In this document: in pieces, positions 25,899 through 33,629 of the stretch
Layout: each line of letters opens with the position of its first letter
How positions within the stretch are numbered: the stretch's first letter is position 1
Source of the DNA: Prochlorococcus sp. MIT 0603
Lineage (GTDB): Bacteria > Cyanobacteriota > Cyanobacteriia > PCC-6307 > Cyanobiaceae
Assembly: GCF_000760215.1 (NCBI RefSeq)
Contig: NZ_JNAW01000002.1
Location: 215,608-279,607 of the forward strand
Length of the DNA: 64,000 nucleotides
Direction: 5' to 3'
The notes under the pieces: model-generated
Databases searched by the model: none
The model's input: only the letters and a program-made list of their open reading frames with translations
What the model was told of the DNA's origin: nothing
Program-made: the position numbers and the translations under genes

Positions 25899-26960
25899 TT
25901 AACTGACATGCGAGACACTTCCTGCAAAATTAGGCTCAAGCATTCTTTTAGGAGAAATGTTTTGAGAATGGTTTCCCTGTAGCCATTTTGAAAATGAGGT
26001 CATTGTTATATCCAGCTCTTTGGCAATGATTTTTAGTTCTTTTAGATTTGCTCCATACCCAGTTCTTTCAATCCAGCTGGCCATAGTGCCAATGTCGTGC
26101 TCGATTAGATTTATAAGCCTACGGGGAATCATGGAATAGCGAGCTGATTGAGAATCATTGCGTTTAATTTTTTGCCAAAGAGCTGCCATTTCGCTCCCAG
26201 TCATCTCTTCTCCAGCGATATTTATTGCCTCTCCCAAAAATCTATGTGGATTTTTAAATACTGCCTTTGTCCACAGCCCTACATCATCTACTGCGATGGT
26301 TTGCCAAACTTTATCCTTGTGAACTATTCCAGGGAATACTTTTTCAGAGATCTTTACCCCAGGTAGATTGCTATTGAAATTTTCGAAGTAGCTAACTGGT
26401 CTGATAATAGTTGTGAGCTCTTGCAGCCCATTAAGCAAAATATATTCTTCAATACTCCATTTGCTTGAAAAATGACCTGGGGCTGGTTCATTCTTTAGAG
26501 GGTCTTTGGGTTTGCAAACTGAGCTAAAAACAAAGTGCTTTAAAGTCCCTAAATCGGCTAATTTTTTGATTACGTCGACTAAAACTCTTCCTTGTGATAT
26601 CTCATATTCGCGAACGATACTTCCTCGGCCTAAAATCCACCCTTTGGTAGGAGTGGTATTACCAAATATTCCGTAAACTCCTGAGAAACATCTTTCCAAG
26701 CTTTTATAGTCCAGGAGGTCACCATTCCATATTTCAACATTTGGCAATTTCGCCAAATGTACTGAACGATTACTAAATGGTGTGCGAGTAATTGCTCGAA
26801 TCTGAAATGCGCCAGTTCTAGATAAATGATTTACCACTGCGGATCCCTGCCTGCTTGTTGCCATTGTCACTGCAATTAGAGGCTTAGGCCTTTTTAGAGG
26901 TAGATCCTTAGATCTGTTTACACCTCTTTTAGAGAGATTTGCTTGAAAGGAAGAATGCAA
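25899..26960 (-). CDS. NmrA-family NAD(P)-binding protein
   Basis: 353 residues. The Rossmann start is AVTMATSRQGSAVVNHL (about 30-46), the NmrA-type motif in which the usual first Gly is Ser. Then VEIWNGDLLDYKSL, HFVFSSVCKP and IRPVSYFENF follow, as in atypical short-chain dehydrogenases that sense redox cofactors or act as reductases. The first about 25 residues (MHSSFQANLSKRG) form an extension, and a start nearer the Rossmann core is possible. It stands alone on its strand. Substrate unknown. Confidence 0.8.
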   Translation of the reverse strand: MHSSFQANLSKRGVNRSKDLPLKRPKPLIAVTMATSRQGSAVVNHLSRTGAFQIRAITRTPFSNRSVHLAKLPNVEIWNGDLLDYKSLERCFSGVYGIFGNTTPTKGWILGRGSIVREYEISQGRVLVDVIKKLADLGTLKHFVFSSVCKPKDPLKNEPAPGHFSSKWSIEEYILLNGLQELTTIIRPVSYFENFNSNLPGVKISEKVFPGIVHKDKVWQTIAVDDVGLWTKAVFKNPHRFLGEAINIAGEEMTGSEMAALWQKIKRNDSQSARYSMIPRRLINLIEHDIGTMASWIERTGYGANLKELKIIAKELDITMTSFSKWLQGNHSQNISPKRMLEPNFAGSVSHVS

Positions 26961-27236
26961 TTGATAAGAAAAGCCGCGCTTAATATTGCGAAATGTAAAC
27001 CATTTTTATTTAAAGTGTGGCTTCGATCGAATTCCGCAGTTGATATAGTCGAGAGTTCTTTCTCAAAATTTGATTTCTGAGATCATCTAAGGGAAAGAAG
27101 GATTTATGAATTTGTTAATCATTAGGAAGGCTGCTTTAAAGAGGCTTTTTAAGGACATATCCTTTGGATTGGTTTCGGCTCAGGAGCGTATTTCGGAATT
27201 AATCAGGGGAGGCCTCGCTGAAATAATTGTGTGTTC

Positions 27237-27437
27237 TTATTTGCTTATTAAATTTAGAATTACTGTCAGTATCAAGCTAATTAAAATGCAAGTAATCACT
27301 GGGAAGTAAAAAGTTAAATTTTCTCCTCTTATAGCTATATCCCCTGGTAATTGTCCTAAACGTATCCTTTTTATATAGGGATAAAGTATCCCTATATAAG
27401 TGATTAACAAGCCAATAATAATAATAATTTTTTGCAT
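27237..27437 (-). CDS. DUF2905 small membrane protein
   Basis: 66 residues with two hydrophobic helices (IIIIIGLLITYIGILYPYI and VITCILISLILTVILNLI) and the family core RLGQLPGDIAIRGENLTFYF between them. The family function is unknown. It is the last of three closely spaced minus-strand genes (27953 to 27237). Confidence 0.8.
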   Translation of the reverse strand: MQKIIIIIGLLITYIGILYPYIKRIRLGQLPGDIAIRGENLTFYFPVITCILISLILTVILNLISK

Positions 27438-27444
27438 TAATAAA

Positions 27445-27600
27445 TTAGGACCTTATTGTTTTTGGACCCAATGTCACCTTTTCTTGCATGCACTCAGTTG
27501 GGTATGAGATGACATCTCTTGAAGCAAAGCCTATTCCAATTGCTACTAATCCAATTGAAAAGAGCCATCTTGCTCTTTTGTTTGAAAGAAGGTGCTTCAT
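27445..27600 (-). CDS. small membrane protein (51 aa)
   Basis: MKHLLSNKRARWLFSIGLVA..., one hydrophobic segment, then YPTECMQEKVTLGPK. It begins 2 bases after the stop of the 116-residue gene and ends 7 bases before DUF2905, so the three look like an operon. Confidence 0.55.
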   Translation of the reverse strand: MKHLLSNKRARWLFSIGLVAIGIGFASRDVISYPTECMQEKVTLGPKTIRS

Positions 27601-27602
27601 GG

Positions 27603-27953
27603 TTACTTTCGATTTCTTAATTCTTCAACAATAGAGTCCCATTTCCTTCCTGCCTCTTCCTCCTCGCGACTTTTTGCAATTCCTGACTTGGGTTTGAAAC
27701 GTCCCCACCAAATGAATTTGCTAAACAAAGCTATGGGAGTTAAGAGGACTATCAATCTGATAGTTAAACCACTTCTGAAAATTGATGATGCAACCAGGCC
27801 CTTGAAAGGCAGTTTGTTGAAGAGAATTGCCTGATAGGTTTCCCAATTTTCGTGGTTGAAAATTACATTAATAAGAACAAGCCAAATAGCAGCAAACCCA
27901 ACATTGATAGCAAAGCGAGAAAACTTATTGATTGGGAGTAGTAAATGTTTCAT
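27603..27953 (-). CDS. two-span membrane protein (116 aa)
   Basis: Hydrophobic segments at about 14-31 (AINVGFAAIWLVLINVIF) and 62-82 (LTIRLIVLLTPIALFSKFI), then a charged tail (SREEEEAGRKWDSIVEEL). First gene of the three-gene unit. Not recognised. Confidence 0.6.
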   Translation of the reverse strand: MKHLLLPINKFSRFAINVGFAAIWLVLINVIFNHENWETYQAILFNKLPFKGLVASSIFRSGLTIRLIVLLTPIALFSKFIWWGRFKPKSGIAKSREEEEAGRKWDSIVEELRNRK

Positions 27954-27972
27954 ATATGCATAGTGCTGGCAA

Positions 27973-28020
27973 AAATCTTTTTGTCGCTAAGGACTTGGAT
28001 TCGAATTCTATCGTTCATAA
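27973..28020 (+). other. weak candidate tRNA 3' remnant
   Basis: Ungapped comparison with the tRNA-Pro half at 8844-8891 gives 24 of 48 identities, concentrated in the T-arm part (GGATTCGAATTCTATCG). Since TTCGAAT is common to many tRNAs, the origin could be another tRNA, or chance. Confidence 0.25.
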
Positions 28021-28293
28021 TTTAGAGTTTCAAAAAATTATTTTTTCTCCTTCTCTATAAGTTATTCCTTAACAAGGCTTTTCATTTAATTTCATGAGAA
28101 ATTAGCAATTTTCAAACACTTCTAATTATGAATTTGAAAGATTTCCATATATATCAAAGCCTTGAGCGGATAAACATAAGGTATATATACCTAAACGAAA
28201 ATATTAAAAATCATCTGTATTCTTTACATTTATAGACTGGAAATCAAACTCCTGCTAAAAAGTATCAAACAATACTTTTTTGGACCTGATCAC

Positions 28294-28431
28294 ATGATCA
28301 ATGAAAACCTTGTTGAAATCCTTTTGGCAGCAATCCTTGTTTCAAATACCTATGACAAAGATCAGCCTGTTATAAAATGGGGTGGAATCGTGATTGCAGT
28401 TGCAGGTGTTGCTTCAGCTTTATTTGGCTAG
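28294..28431 (+). CDS. small membrane protein (45 aa)
   Basis: Two short hydrophobic stretches (VEILLAAILVS; GGIVIAVAGVASALFG) around TYDKDQPVIKW. Followed after 60 bases by a good terminator. The 260 bases upstream hold no gene that I see. Confidence 0.5.
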   Translation: MINENLVEILLAAILVSNTYDKDQPVIKWGGIVIAVAGVASALFG

Positions 28432-28492
28432 ATATCTATCCTTTATGAGTTGACTAGAAGTAATTTTTTAAACTCATTAATTTTATTTAGAT

Positions 28493-28520
28493 AGGCTGCA
28501 TATTATGTGCGGCCTTTTTT
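28493..28520 (+). terminator. hairpin terminator
   Basis: AGGCTGCA (28493-28500) pairs with TGCGGCCT (28508-28515), followed by T residues. Ends the 45-residue gene. Confidence 0.75.
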
Positions 28521-28647
28521 ATGTAATGGAAAATACAATAAGCTTAAGATTATCTGGTGTCCTTATATACACATAAAGAGTATTTGCGCCAATTTCAAGC
28601 TTTAGATATATAGCTATGTATTAGATAGAAGATTCCTTGCCTTCTTA

Positions 28648-28836
28648 ATGAATGCTGATCAACAGTTAAGAGAGACCTTGCAGACAGTTCTTAACAGCGC
28701 TGTTTCCAGAATGGAAACACTCCAAGATCCTTCTGATCGACGTTGCTTGTTTTATGAATACAAGGAGTGGTTGGGAGGTGATATTAATGATGAAGTTTGG
28801 GCTCTTCCTTCAGAAGTTTTTCAAGACGACTATTAG
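28648..28836 (+). CDS. small acidic protein (62 aa)
   Basis: MNADQQLRETLQTVLNSAVS..., then LFYEYKEWLGGDINDEVW. Helical and soluble. Not recognised. Confidence 0.55.
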   Translation: MNADQQLRETLQTVLNSAVSRMETLQDPSDRRCLFYEYKEWLGGDINDEVWALPSEVFQDDY

Positions 28837-28901
28837 TAAATGAATTAAGCAAAAAGAAAGGTTGATTTTAATTGTGCATAATTTAAATAAAGACTTTCAT
28901 T

Positions 28902-29018
28902 ATGGATCGGCTTCAACTCAAGTTTCTATGGCCTGTTGTCTTAATTGTTATTGCAGCTTTTGTGATGATGATTGGAGTGATAGGAGGTTTTATAGACCCC
29001 ACGTCTCTAATGGTTTGA
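28902..29018 (+). CDS. single-span membrane micro-protein (38 aa)
   Basis: MDRLQLKFLWPVVLIVIAAF followed by VMMIGVIGGFIDPTSLMV. Followed on the same strand by another membrane micro-protein after 13 bases. Confidence 0.5.
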   Translation: MDRLQLKFLWPVVLIVIAAFVMMIGVIGGFIDPTSLMV

Positions 29019-29031
29019 TTGAAGATTTAGC

Positions 29032-29166
29032 GTGAAAAAAAAGCCTTTAATAATTTCTACTATTGTAATTTTGGCTTTTGCTGGAGGAATGATTCTCTAT
29101 TACGAGAATTACCCTTCATCTGAAACAAGGCGGCATATATCTACAGATGGGATGTTTCTTGATTAA
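29032..29166 (+). CDS. small anchored protein (44 aa)
   Basis: GTG start, Lys-rich N-terminus, a hydrophobic segment (LIISTIVILAFAGGMILYY), then ENYPSSETRRH. Type II-like membrane topology is inferred. Confidence 0.45.
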   Translation: MKKKPLIISTIVILAFAGGMILYYENYPSSETRRHISTDGMFLD

Positions 29167-29253
29167 TGAAATGCTTATTAAGGTTTCCTGAAAAGAATAT
29201 TGTGCTACCGAATCAAAGCTATTTATCAAAATAAATTCTTATAATGACGCGTT

Positions 29254-29340
29254 AAGCCTTCGTAGGCTTCTGGGGTTCCTATCTTAAGCTCCGATTGGAG
29301 GGAGAGGCCGTTGCTAAATAGGTTACGCTCACTCTGCCAT
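29254..29340. ncRNA. possible structured RNA segment
   Basis: AAGCCT-TCGT-AGGCTT (29254-29269) and CTCC-GATT-GGAG (29289-29300) form consecutive hairpins with stable-looking tetraloops. The region seems less AT-rich than its surroundings and contains no reading frame. No known family is recognised. Confidence 0.3.
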
Positions 29341-29353
29341 TTCATGGAAAAGT

Positions 29354-29431
29354 TTAACCAAGGCTATTGATAGTAATTATGTAGTAAATAGCTGTTCCAA
29401 GAATCAATGCAATAGCGAGAACTCTTGCCAT
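29354..29431 (-). CDS. hydrophobic micro-peptide (25 aa)
   Basis: MARVLAIALILGTAIYYIIT followed by INSLG: essentially one membrane helix. The evidence is composition only. Confidence 0.35.
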   Translation of the reverse strand: MARVLAIALILGTAIYYIITINSLG

Positions 29432-29461
29432 CTTTGAAAGGTTTATTTGATATAAGTTTAG

Positions 29462-29638
29462 CTAGAGCTTGACTCCGTAGCTACTTGCAATCCCAGCTAT
29501 ATCTTCTAAAGAAAGTTCTTGAAAATAATTACTCAAACATTTGTATGTATTGAAGTAAGCATTTAAGGTCTCTATGCGCCCCTTAGGAGGCTTATGCATT
29601 GCTATGGATATTTTGAGAGCAAGTTGATCTTTTGTCAT
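29462..29638 (-). CDS. small hypothetical protein, cassette B (58 aa)
   Basis: Same start as the copy at 18130-18306 (MTKDQLALKISIAMHK) and the same length; the rest is diverged (LNAYFNTYKCLSNYF). It follows the Cys-rich gene with the same 3-base gap. The frame is intact. Confidence 0.65.
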   Translation of the reverse strand: MTKDQLALKISIAMHKPPKGRIETLNAYFNTYKCLSNYFQELSLEDIAGIASSYGVKL

Positions 29639-29641
29639 TTG

Positions 29642-29920
29642 TTAGGCAGCCTCAGGACAGAAACCAAATTTATCCTCATAGTTTTTATGCCATAGAGGAC
29701 ATTTACTTGTTAAGTGAGCTCCTTGTGGAATAAGTCGAGTATGAGCACGACAAGTAAGTAGTGTGTGACAACGTGTATTGCATGAATAGCGAAAATGAAC
29801 ACATGTCATGCAAACGCAAGCTGAACGTGACAACTTGAGAGTCCCTTCTTCGAGATAGTCCCAACCCTCTGCTTCATATCGCTTTTTGGGTAGAACTTTT
29901 TGGGCTGAACTCTTAAGCAT
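29642..29920 (-). CDS. cysteine-rich small protein, cassette B (92 aa)
   Basis: Paralogue of 17848-18126. Residues 1-36 and the last 20 are nearly unchanged, but the middle differs strongly (TCVHFRYSCNTRCHTLLTC, then IPQGAHLTSKC). Several Cys/His positions are kept, others are swapped. The many synonymous third-base differences in the middle show that this frame is under protein-level constraint. Confidence 0.65.
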   Translation of the reverse strand: MLKSSAQKVLPKKRYEAEGWDYLEEGTLKLSRSACVCMTCVHFRYSCNTRCHTLLTCRAHTRLIPQGAHLTSKCPLWHKNYEDKFGFCPEAA

Positions 29921-30003
29921 TGTTTTAGGCCAATAGGTTGTGCTACTACAGGACTCCAATCAGATGCACGGAATACTGCATAAGGTGAGGAGATTGAAGC
30001 CAT
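29806..30003 (-). CDS. overlapping leader frame, cassette B (65 aa)
   Basis: Counterpart of 17765-17962 (MASISSPYAVFRASDWSPVV). It keeps the C CCA AAA heptamer (29884-29890) in the same phase. It may be a leader, part of a frameshift product, or simply conserved because it overlaps other signals. Confidence 0.35.
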   Translation of the reverse strand: MASISSPYAVFRASDWSPVVAQPIGLKQCLRVQPKKFYPKSDMKQRVGTISKKGLSSCHVQLAFA

Positions 30004-30026
30004 GTCTCGTCTGTAGTAGTACGTAT

Positions 30027-30056
30027 ATACTAATCAGGACGGCCGGGTATTGTCAA
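30027..30056 (-). promoter_or_regulatory. sigma-70-type promoter, cassette B
   Basis: Minus-strand TTGACA (30056-30051) and TAGTAT (30032-30027) with an 18-base spacer, as in cassette A although the spacer itself has changed. Confidence 0.65.
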
Positions 30057-30190
30057 CACCCTTTCTTCGCTAAGTATATGTTAGGTTTTTGCAATCTAAG
30101 ACGAGATCAGCTAGGGACATAACTCTCAAGTAGCAGTGATATTGGTAAGTCCAAATCATTAACAAACAAATCAATCCAAAAGGAGTCATA

Positions 30191-30301
30191 ATGACCAGAA
30201 CACAATTAAAGAAAAATTACGCAGACATAATGCTTCAGGCAGATCAGGCTTTAGGCAGAAGGGAAACCACAGAGCTTTATAAGAATGCTAACTCGATTTA
30301 A
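30191..30301 (+). CDS. small charged protein, cassette B (36 aa, truncated)
   Basis: Strong AAGGAG site before the ATG. MTRTQLKKNYADIM..., core ALGRRETTELYKNANSI, then TAA. The next codons (KRLYKTEAD) still resemble cassette A (KKKLYGDEPD), so this copy is shortened by one AAA to TAA change. Confidence 0.55.
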   Translation: MTRTQLKKNYADIMLQADQALGRRETTELYKNANSI

Positions 30302-30353
30302 AAGCGCCTATATAAAACTGAAGCTGACTGTCATTCACTACATAATTTAAAAT

Positions 30354-30412
30354 TGATCTTTTACACGCCTAAGCTCTATTTACTCAATAGAGCTTAGGCG
30401 TGTAAAAGATCA
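30354..30412. repeat. 27-base-pair perfect hairpin
   Basis: TGATCTTTTACACGCC... (30354-30380) is perfectly complementary to 30386-30412 with a 5-base loop. No T run follows. Far longer than a typical terminator; it lies 50 bases after the truncated cassette B gene. Confidence 0.7.
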
Positions 30413-30837
30413 GCTATCTATGCTTTGGTAAGAGATAGTCTATAGCTAAGAATTCATTTTAGAAAATCACTTTTTCGTTAGAGCTTTTGCAGCTTTTTAG
30501 GTGGCTCGCAGCCATGAATCAAATTGGATTCATGGCTTTAACAAAAACAGAATTGCTAACGTCAATGCAAAATTAGATTATGTCACAGATTACAAGTAGT
30601 AAACGTATGGCTATAAACTCTTCTGGTTCATCTTTAAATTTGTAATACCTAACTAGTTAGGTAATGGCGTAGAATTTTCAATCTATTCAATAAGTAGATG
30701 AGATCGTGGCTATCCTAGGGAGCATTAATCTCTTGATCGGCCGCATTGAATTTTTTTGACTAGATCCTATTCTTTTCGATGCAAAACTAAATACATAAAC
30801 CCCATCCAGATTTAAAAAGAAACACCTCGTCTTATTG
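30413..30837. other. gene-free stretch with two inverted repeats
   Basis: No convincing gene. Contains AGCCATGAATC/GATTCATGGCT (30510-30537, terminator-like) and the 18-base perfect palindrome TACCTAACTAGTTAGGTA (30646-30663), which may be an operator. Confidence 0.45.
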
Positions 30838-31008
30838 CTATTTATAGTATTTAATCAAATCGTAAACCAAATAAATCAGGATGATTCCGATTATTAGGTA
30901 AGGCAGTGCCGGATATTTGACTAAAAGACTTATTGAATCAGGTTTGGATCTTTTCTTTGCTGCTTTAGGAGCCAATCCTTGCTCTTTTCGTCTTTTAGCT
31001 TCTCCCAC
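30838..31008 (-). CDS. small basic membrane protein (56 aa)
   Basis: GTG start (VGEAKRRKEQGLAPKAAKKR), then a hydrophobic C-terminal helix (YLIIGIILIYLVYDLI). The AKRRKEQGL start resembles a picocyanobacterial small-protein family from memory. No ATG is available. Confidence 0.45.
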   Translation of the reverse strand: MGEAKRRKEQGLAPKAAKKRSKPDSISLLVKYPALPYLIIGIILIYLVYDLIKYYK

Positions 31009-31092
31009 TGCACTGATTGATTGATTCCCTTATACTACCAATTTCAAAATATTGTTATTTAATAAACCTGATTTACTTTTAGATTCCATGAA

Positions 31093-31117
31093 AAAGCCAC
31101 TCGCTGAGAGTGGCTTT
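31093..31117 (-). terminator. terminator of histone-like gene 3
   Basis: AAAGCCACTC and GAGTGGCTTT pair around GCTGA; on the minus strand a T run follows. It lies 42 bases after the stop of the histone-like gene. Confidence 0.8.
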
Positions 31118-31158
31118 AAGAAGATCAACAAGATTAATGATCTCAGAACAAATGTACT

Positions 31159-31650
31159 TTAAGCAAGCTTAGCAGCAGTTTTTGCAGGTGCTCTTTTTGC
31201 GCGTCTGGCTTTTCTTGGTTTGGTTGTTGTTGCTGAGGTCGCTTTCTTTGCTACAACCTTTGCAGCTGCAGGCTTCTTAGCCGCGGCTTTTTTAGCTACT
31301 GTTTTTTTTGCTGCTTTTTTTGCAGCAGTTTTCTTAGGTGTAGATTTCTTGGCTGGAGCCCCTTTACGTGTGCGGTGTGCAAGGAGCATCGCCCACTCTT
31401 CTGCTGAGATATTCGCTGGCTTATTGCCATGCGCTTCTGATTGCTTAGCAGCTTTTTCAATATCTTTGATTAGGTTCTTCCAAGAAGAAGCATAACGCTT
31501 GTCAGATTGAGACTTAGCTCCGCTTTCAACAAGAGACTCAACTACACCTTGTGCAGTGATTTTCTTGCGTCTACGATTAAATATCTCTTTCTGAAGTTGG
31601 GCAATCATGGCTTCTGCTTTTGCAGAAATCTTTATAGTTAGTTGAGACAT
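31159..31650 (-). CDS. histone H1-like DNA-binding protein, copy 3
   Basis: 163 residues, minus strand, the most diverged of the three copies (MSQLTIKISAKAEAMIAQLQ; SAEEWAMLLAHRTRKG). The Lys/Ala tail is shorter (KKTAAKKAAKKTVAKKAAAK) but ends in the same PRKARRAKRAPAK motif. The upstream element is shared. Three copies in 25 kb suggest gene dosage or mosaic spread with mobile segments. Confidence 0.85.
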   Translation of the reverse strand: MSQLTIKISAKAEAMIAQLQKEIFNRRRKKITAQGVVESLVESGAKSQSDKRYASSWKNLIKDIEKAAKQSEAHGNKPANISAEEWAMLLAHRTRKGAPAKKSTPKKTAAKKAAKKTVAKKAAAKKPAAAKVVAKKATSATTTKPRKARRAKRAPAKTAAKLA

Positions 31651-31674
31651 GAGTAGTTAACTATGTATATTAAC

Positions 31675-31714
31675 CTCTACCATAAATAGGGTATCAATAT
31701 CAAATCGAAGACTG
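31675..31714 (-). promoter_or_regulatory. conserved upstream element of histone-like gene 3
   Basis: On the minus strand CAGTCTTCGATTTGAT, then a CCTATTTATGGTAGAGG block 25-30 bases before the ATG, as in copies 1 and 2. Confidence 0.55.
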
Positions 31715-32052
31715 AATATCTGTTATATGGATGCTCTATGAACAACTAATTGTACGGAAAATGAACCTTCCTACAACTAATACCAAGCAACTTTTTGGCA
31801 GTTGAATTCAGCTGAAATTTGACCTGTGAGAGCTCCCATCGCAAAAAATATTGCCTTGGAAAGACTAAATGACTTTTTAGAGCTCCTAGCCACCTTCTTC
31901 CTTCTTGCCTTTAACCTCTATTGCATTGGTGGGTATCCCTACGAATTATCGGTCTAGCATATGGCCATTACTTTTTTTACTCAAACTATAAGCAATAACT
32001 AGAAAGGATATAGGATATATAGCCTAACCCTTTTGAAGTTACGGTAGCCGAA
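31715..32052. other. mostly empty stretch
   Basis: About 340 bases. A 24-codon + strand frame at 31731-31805 (MLYEQLIVRKMNLPTTNTKQ) is the only candidate; I give it low weight. Confidence 0.3.
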
Positions 32053-32226
32053 ATGGAGCAAAAAGGTTTTCTCAAAAAATTTGGGAAGTGGGCCCCCATA
32101 ATTGGTGGGGCTTGGATCCTGTTGAATATTGTCCTTCCTCTAGCCTTGTTGCGTATCCCAATGGTTCAGCATTACTTAATAGCTTTGGAGGACAAGCTCC
32201 CCTTTGATATCCCAGGTGTTGGATAA
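32053..32226 (+). CDS. small membrane protein (57 aa)
   Basis: MEQKGFLKKFGKWAPIIGGA, a hydrophobic helix (WILLNIVLPLALLRI), then HYLIALEDKLPFDIPGVG. Typical of picocyanobacterial small membrane proteins. Confidence 0.55.
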   Translation: MEQKGFLKKFGKWAPIIGGAWILLNIVLPLALLRIPMVQHYLIALEDKLPFDIPGVG

Positions 32227-32776
32227 AGGAAGATGTAAGTCAGATAGTTCATATTTCTTGGCATAGCAGCATCCCTCCTAAGTGAAGCTCTCTTCTTTAT
32301 TTACTGTTGCTTATTCCATTTCATTTAGAAATCTTTTGACAATAAATAAAAGAAGTTTGTAGAAGCCAAAATCATATTGACCAGTTTGGGGCCAGTCTTT
32401 ATGTATTTCTCTTAAGTCACTCTCCCTAGGCTTGAATTAGTAGTGTCCTCTACCGAGCTTTTGGGGTTGGCCTATTGCCTCCTCAATCATATATAACGTC
32501 AAGAGGTAGGTTTTTAAGGGGTTTTTTGAATACAACGATCTTGCCCTTTGAGATCAGAAAATCATTAATACTTCCCTCCTGTTTTTTTTGGCGCATTCTT
32601 TTAGATATTTTTGGAACGGATACCACAAGTAATCTTCTGCTTTGATCATGATGGTTTGAAATGTTTAAGACTTTATTCTTTTATGCAATTACAGCGAGTA
32701 AAAAAAATCACACTCTCATAACACTTCTTTAGTAAGCTTTTTGTATGCTTTTCTCAGATTTTTATATAAATAATTC
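32227..32776. other. gene-free stretch
   Basis: About 550 bases, AT-rich, with no reading frame that I can support on either strand and no clear hairpin. Confidence 0.4.
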
Positions 32777-32998
32777 ATGGCAGGCAATTCTCTTGGATAT
32801 GAATTTTTGGCTCCGAGTCAACCTTTGGGAATATTGATTTTGGTAATTGGCGGCCTGTTCACTGCTACGACCTTATTTGTTTTTATAAACGTTAATCAAA
32901 ATGACGAATCTAATGCCGATCGAAAGAGAAAGAAAGTCGCCAAAGAAGCACAATTAAAAAAGATAGCGAGGCTTTATCCTAAGAAGAATCGGAAATGA
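32777..32998 (+). CDS. small membrane protein with basic tail (73 aa)
   Basis: Hydrophobic segment LGILILVIGGLFTATTLFVF (about 17-36), then a strongly basic tail (DRKRKKVAKEAQLKK). Probably one membrane span with a cytoplasmic tail. Confidence 0.6.
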   Translation: MAGNSLGYEFLAPSQPLGILILVIGGLFTATTLFVFINVNQNDESNADRKRKKVAKEAQLKKIARLYPKKNRK

Positions 32999-33102
32999 TG
33001 GAATAATCCCAAAAATTGCATTATTTAAAAAGATGACAGCACCTGCGAGACTTGCCTTGGCTCTTATTTACAGGATGATTAGAAAAACGGAGAGGTCACT
33101 GT

Positions 33103-33342
33103 ATGAACGATGAAAACTGGAAAGAAGAGTTCAAGAAATGGAAACCTACACTAAAGCCTTTCCAAGTAAAGCTACTTGAGGATGGACCATGCAGCCAAAG
33201 TCAGACACTAATGCTTTGTGATATGTGGTGTGAATGGAAAACTCTTGCACTCAAGAGAGACCTTAATGAAATTCCTGACCATTTGGATATTGCAGATCCA
33301 TGGGATGAGACTGACGCTGAAATGTCGGCACCTTATAGATAA
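33103..33342 (+). CDS. MNDENWKEE-family protein, short form (79 aa)
   Basis: Paralogue of 20228-20629: MNDENWKEEFKKWKPTLKPF, SQSQTLMLCDMWCEWKTLAL, DPWDE. It lacks the C-terminal half of the other copy. Opposite orientation. Function unknown. Confidence 0.65.
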   Translation: MNDENWKEEFKKWKPTLKPFQVKLLEDGPCSQSQTLMLCDMWCEWKTLALKRDLNEIPDHLDIADPWDETDAEMSAPYR

Positions 33343-33431
33343 GCGTCTAATAATTTTCTGCAATCTTGTGATAGTGCTTTTGGGCTAAAAATATAAGGCG
33401 AGCTTTTATAAACCGCTTGGTATTTTTTAGG

Positions 33432-33596
33432 CTAATAATTACAGGCAGTATATAAACGATTAGCCTTTTGCTGATCTTCGCACTTCTTGAGTTTATTTTC
33501 CAGATCTTTCATTTCCTTTTCAGCTTGATCTATTAGCTCCAAAGACCATTGCCAATTGCGTTCTGAGCAATGTTTTCGAGCAGACTTCCAATCCAT
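33432..33596 (-). CDS. small coiled-coil protein (54 aa)
   Basis: MDWKSARKHCSERNWQWSLE..., then a charged helix (DQAEKEMKDLENKLKKCEDQ). Looks like a real coiled-coil protein with two Cys in the helix region. Confidence 0.5.
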   Translation of the reverse strand: MDWKSARKHCSERNWQWSLELIDQAEKEMKDLENKLKKCEDQQKANRLYTACNY

Positions 33597-33629
33597 AACT
33601 AAGAGTTTACGTGGGCATTTATTTAAGCA

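Noticed and set aside
27106..27309. 67-codon + strand frame after a GAAGG site
   Set aside because: Its 3' third is antisense to the DUF2905 gene; no family; could be real but not supported.
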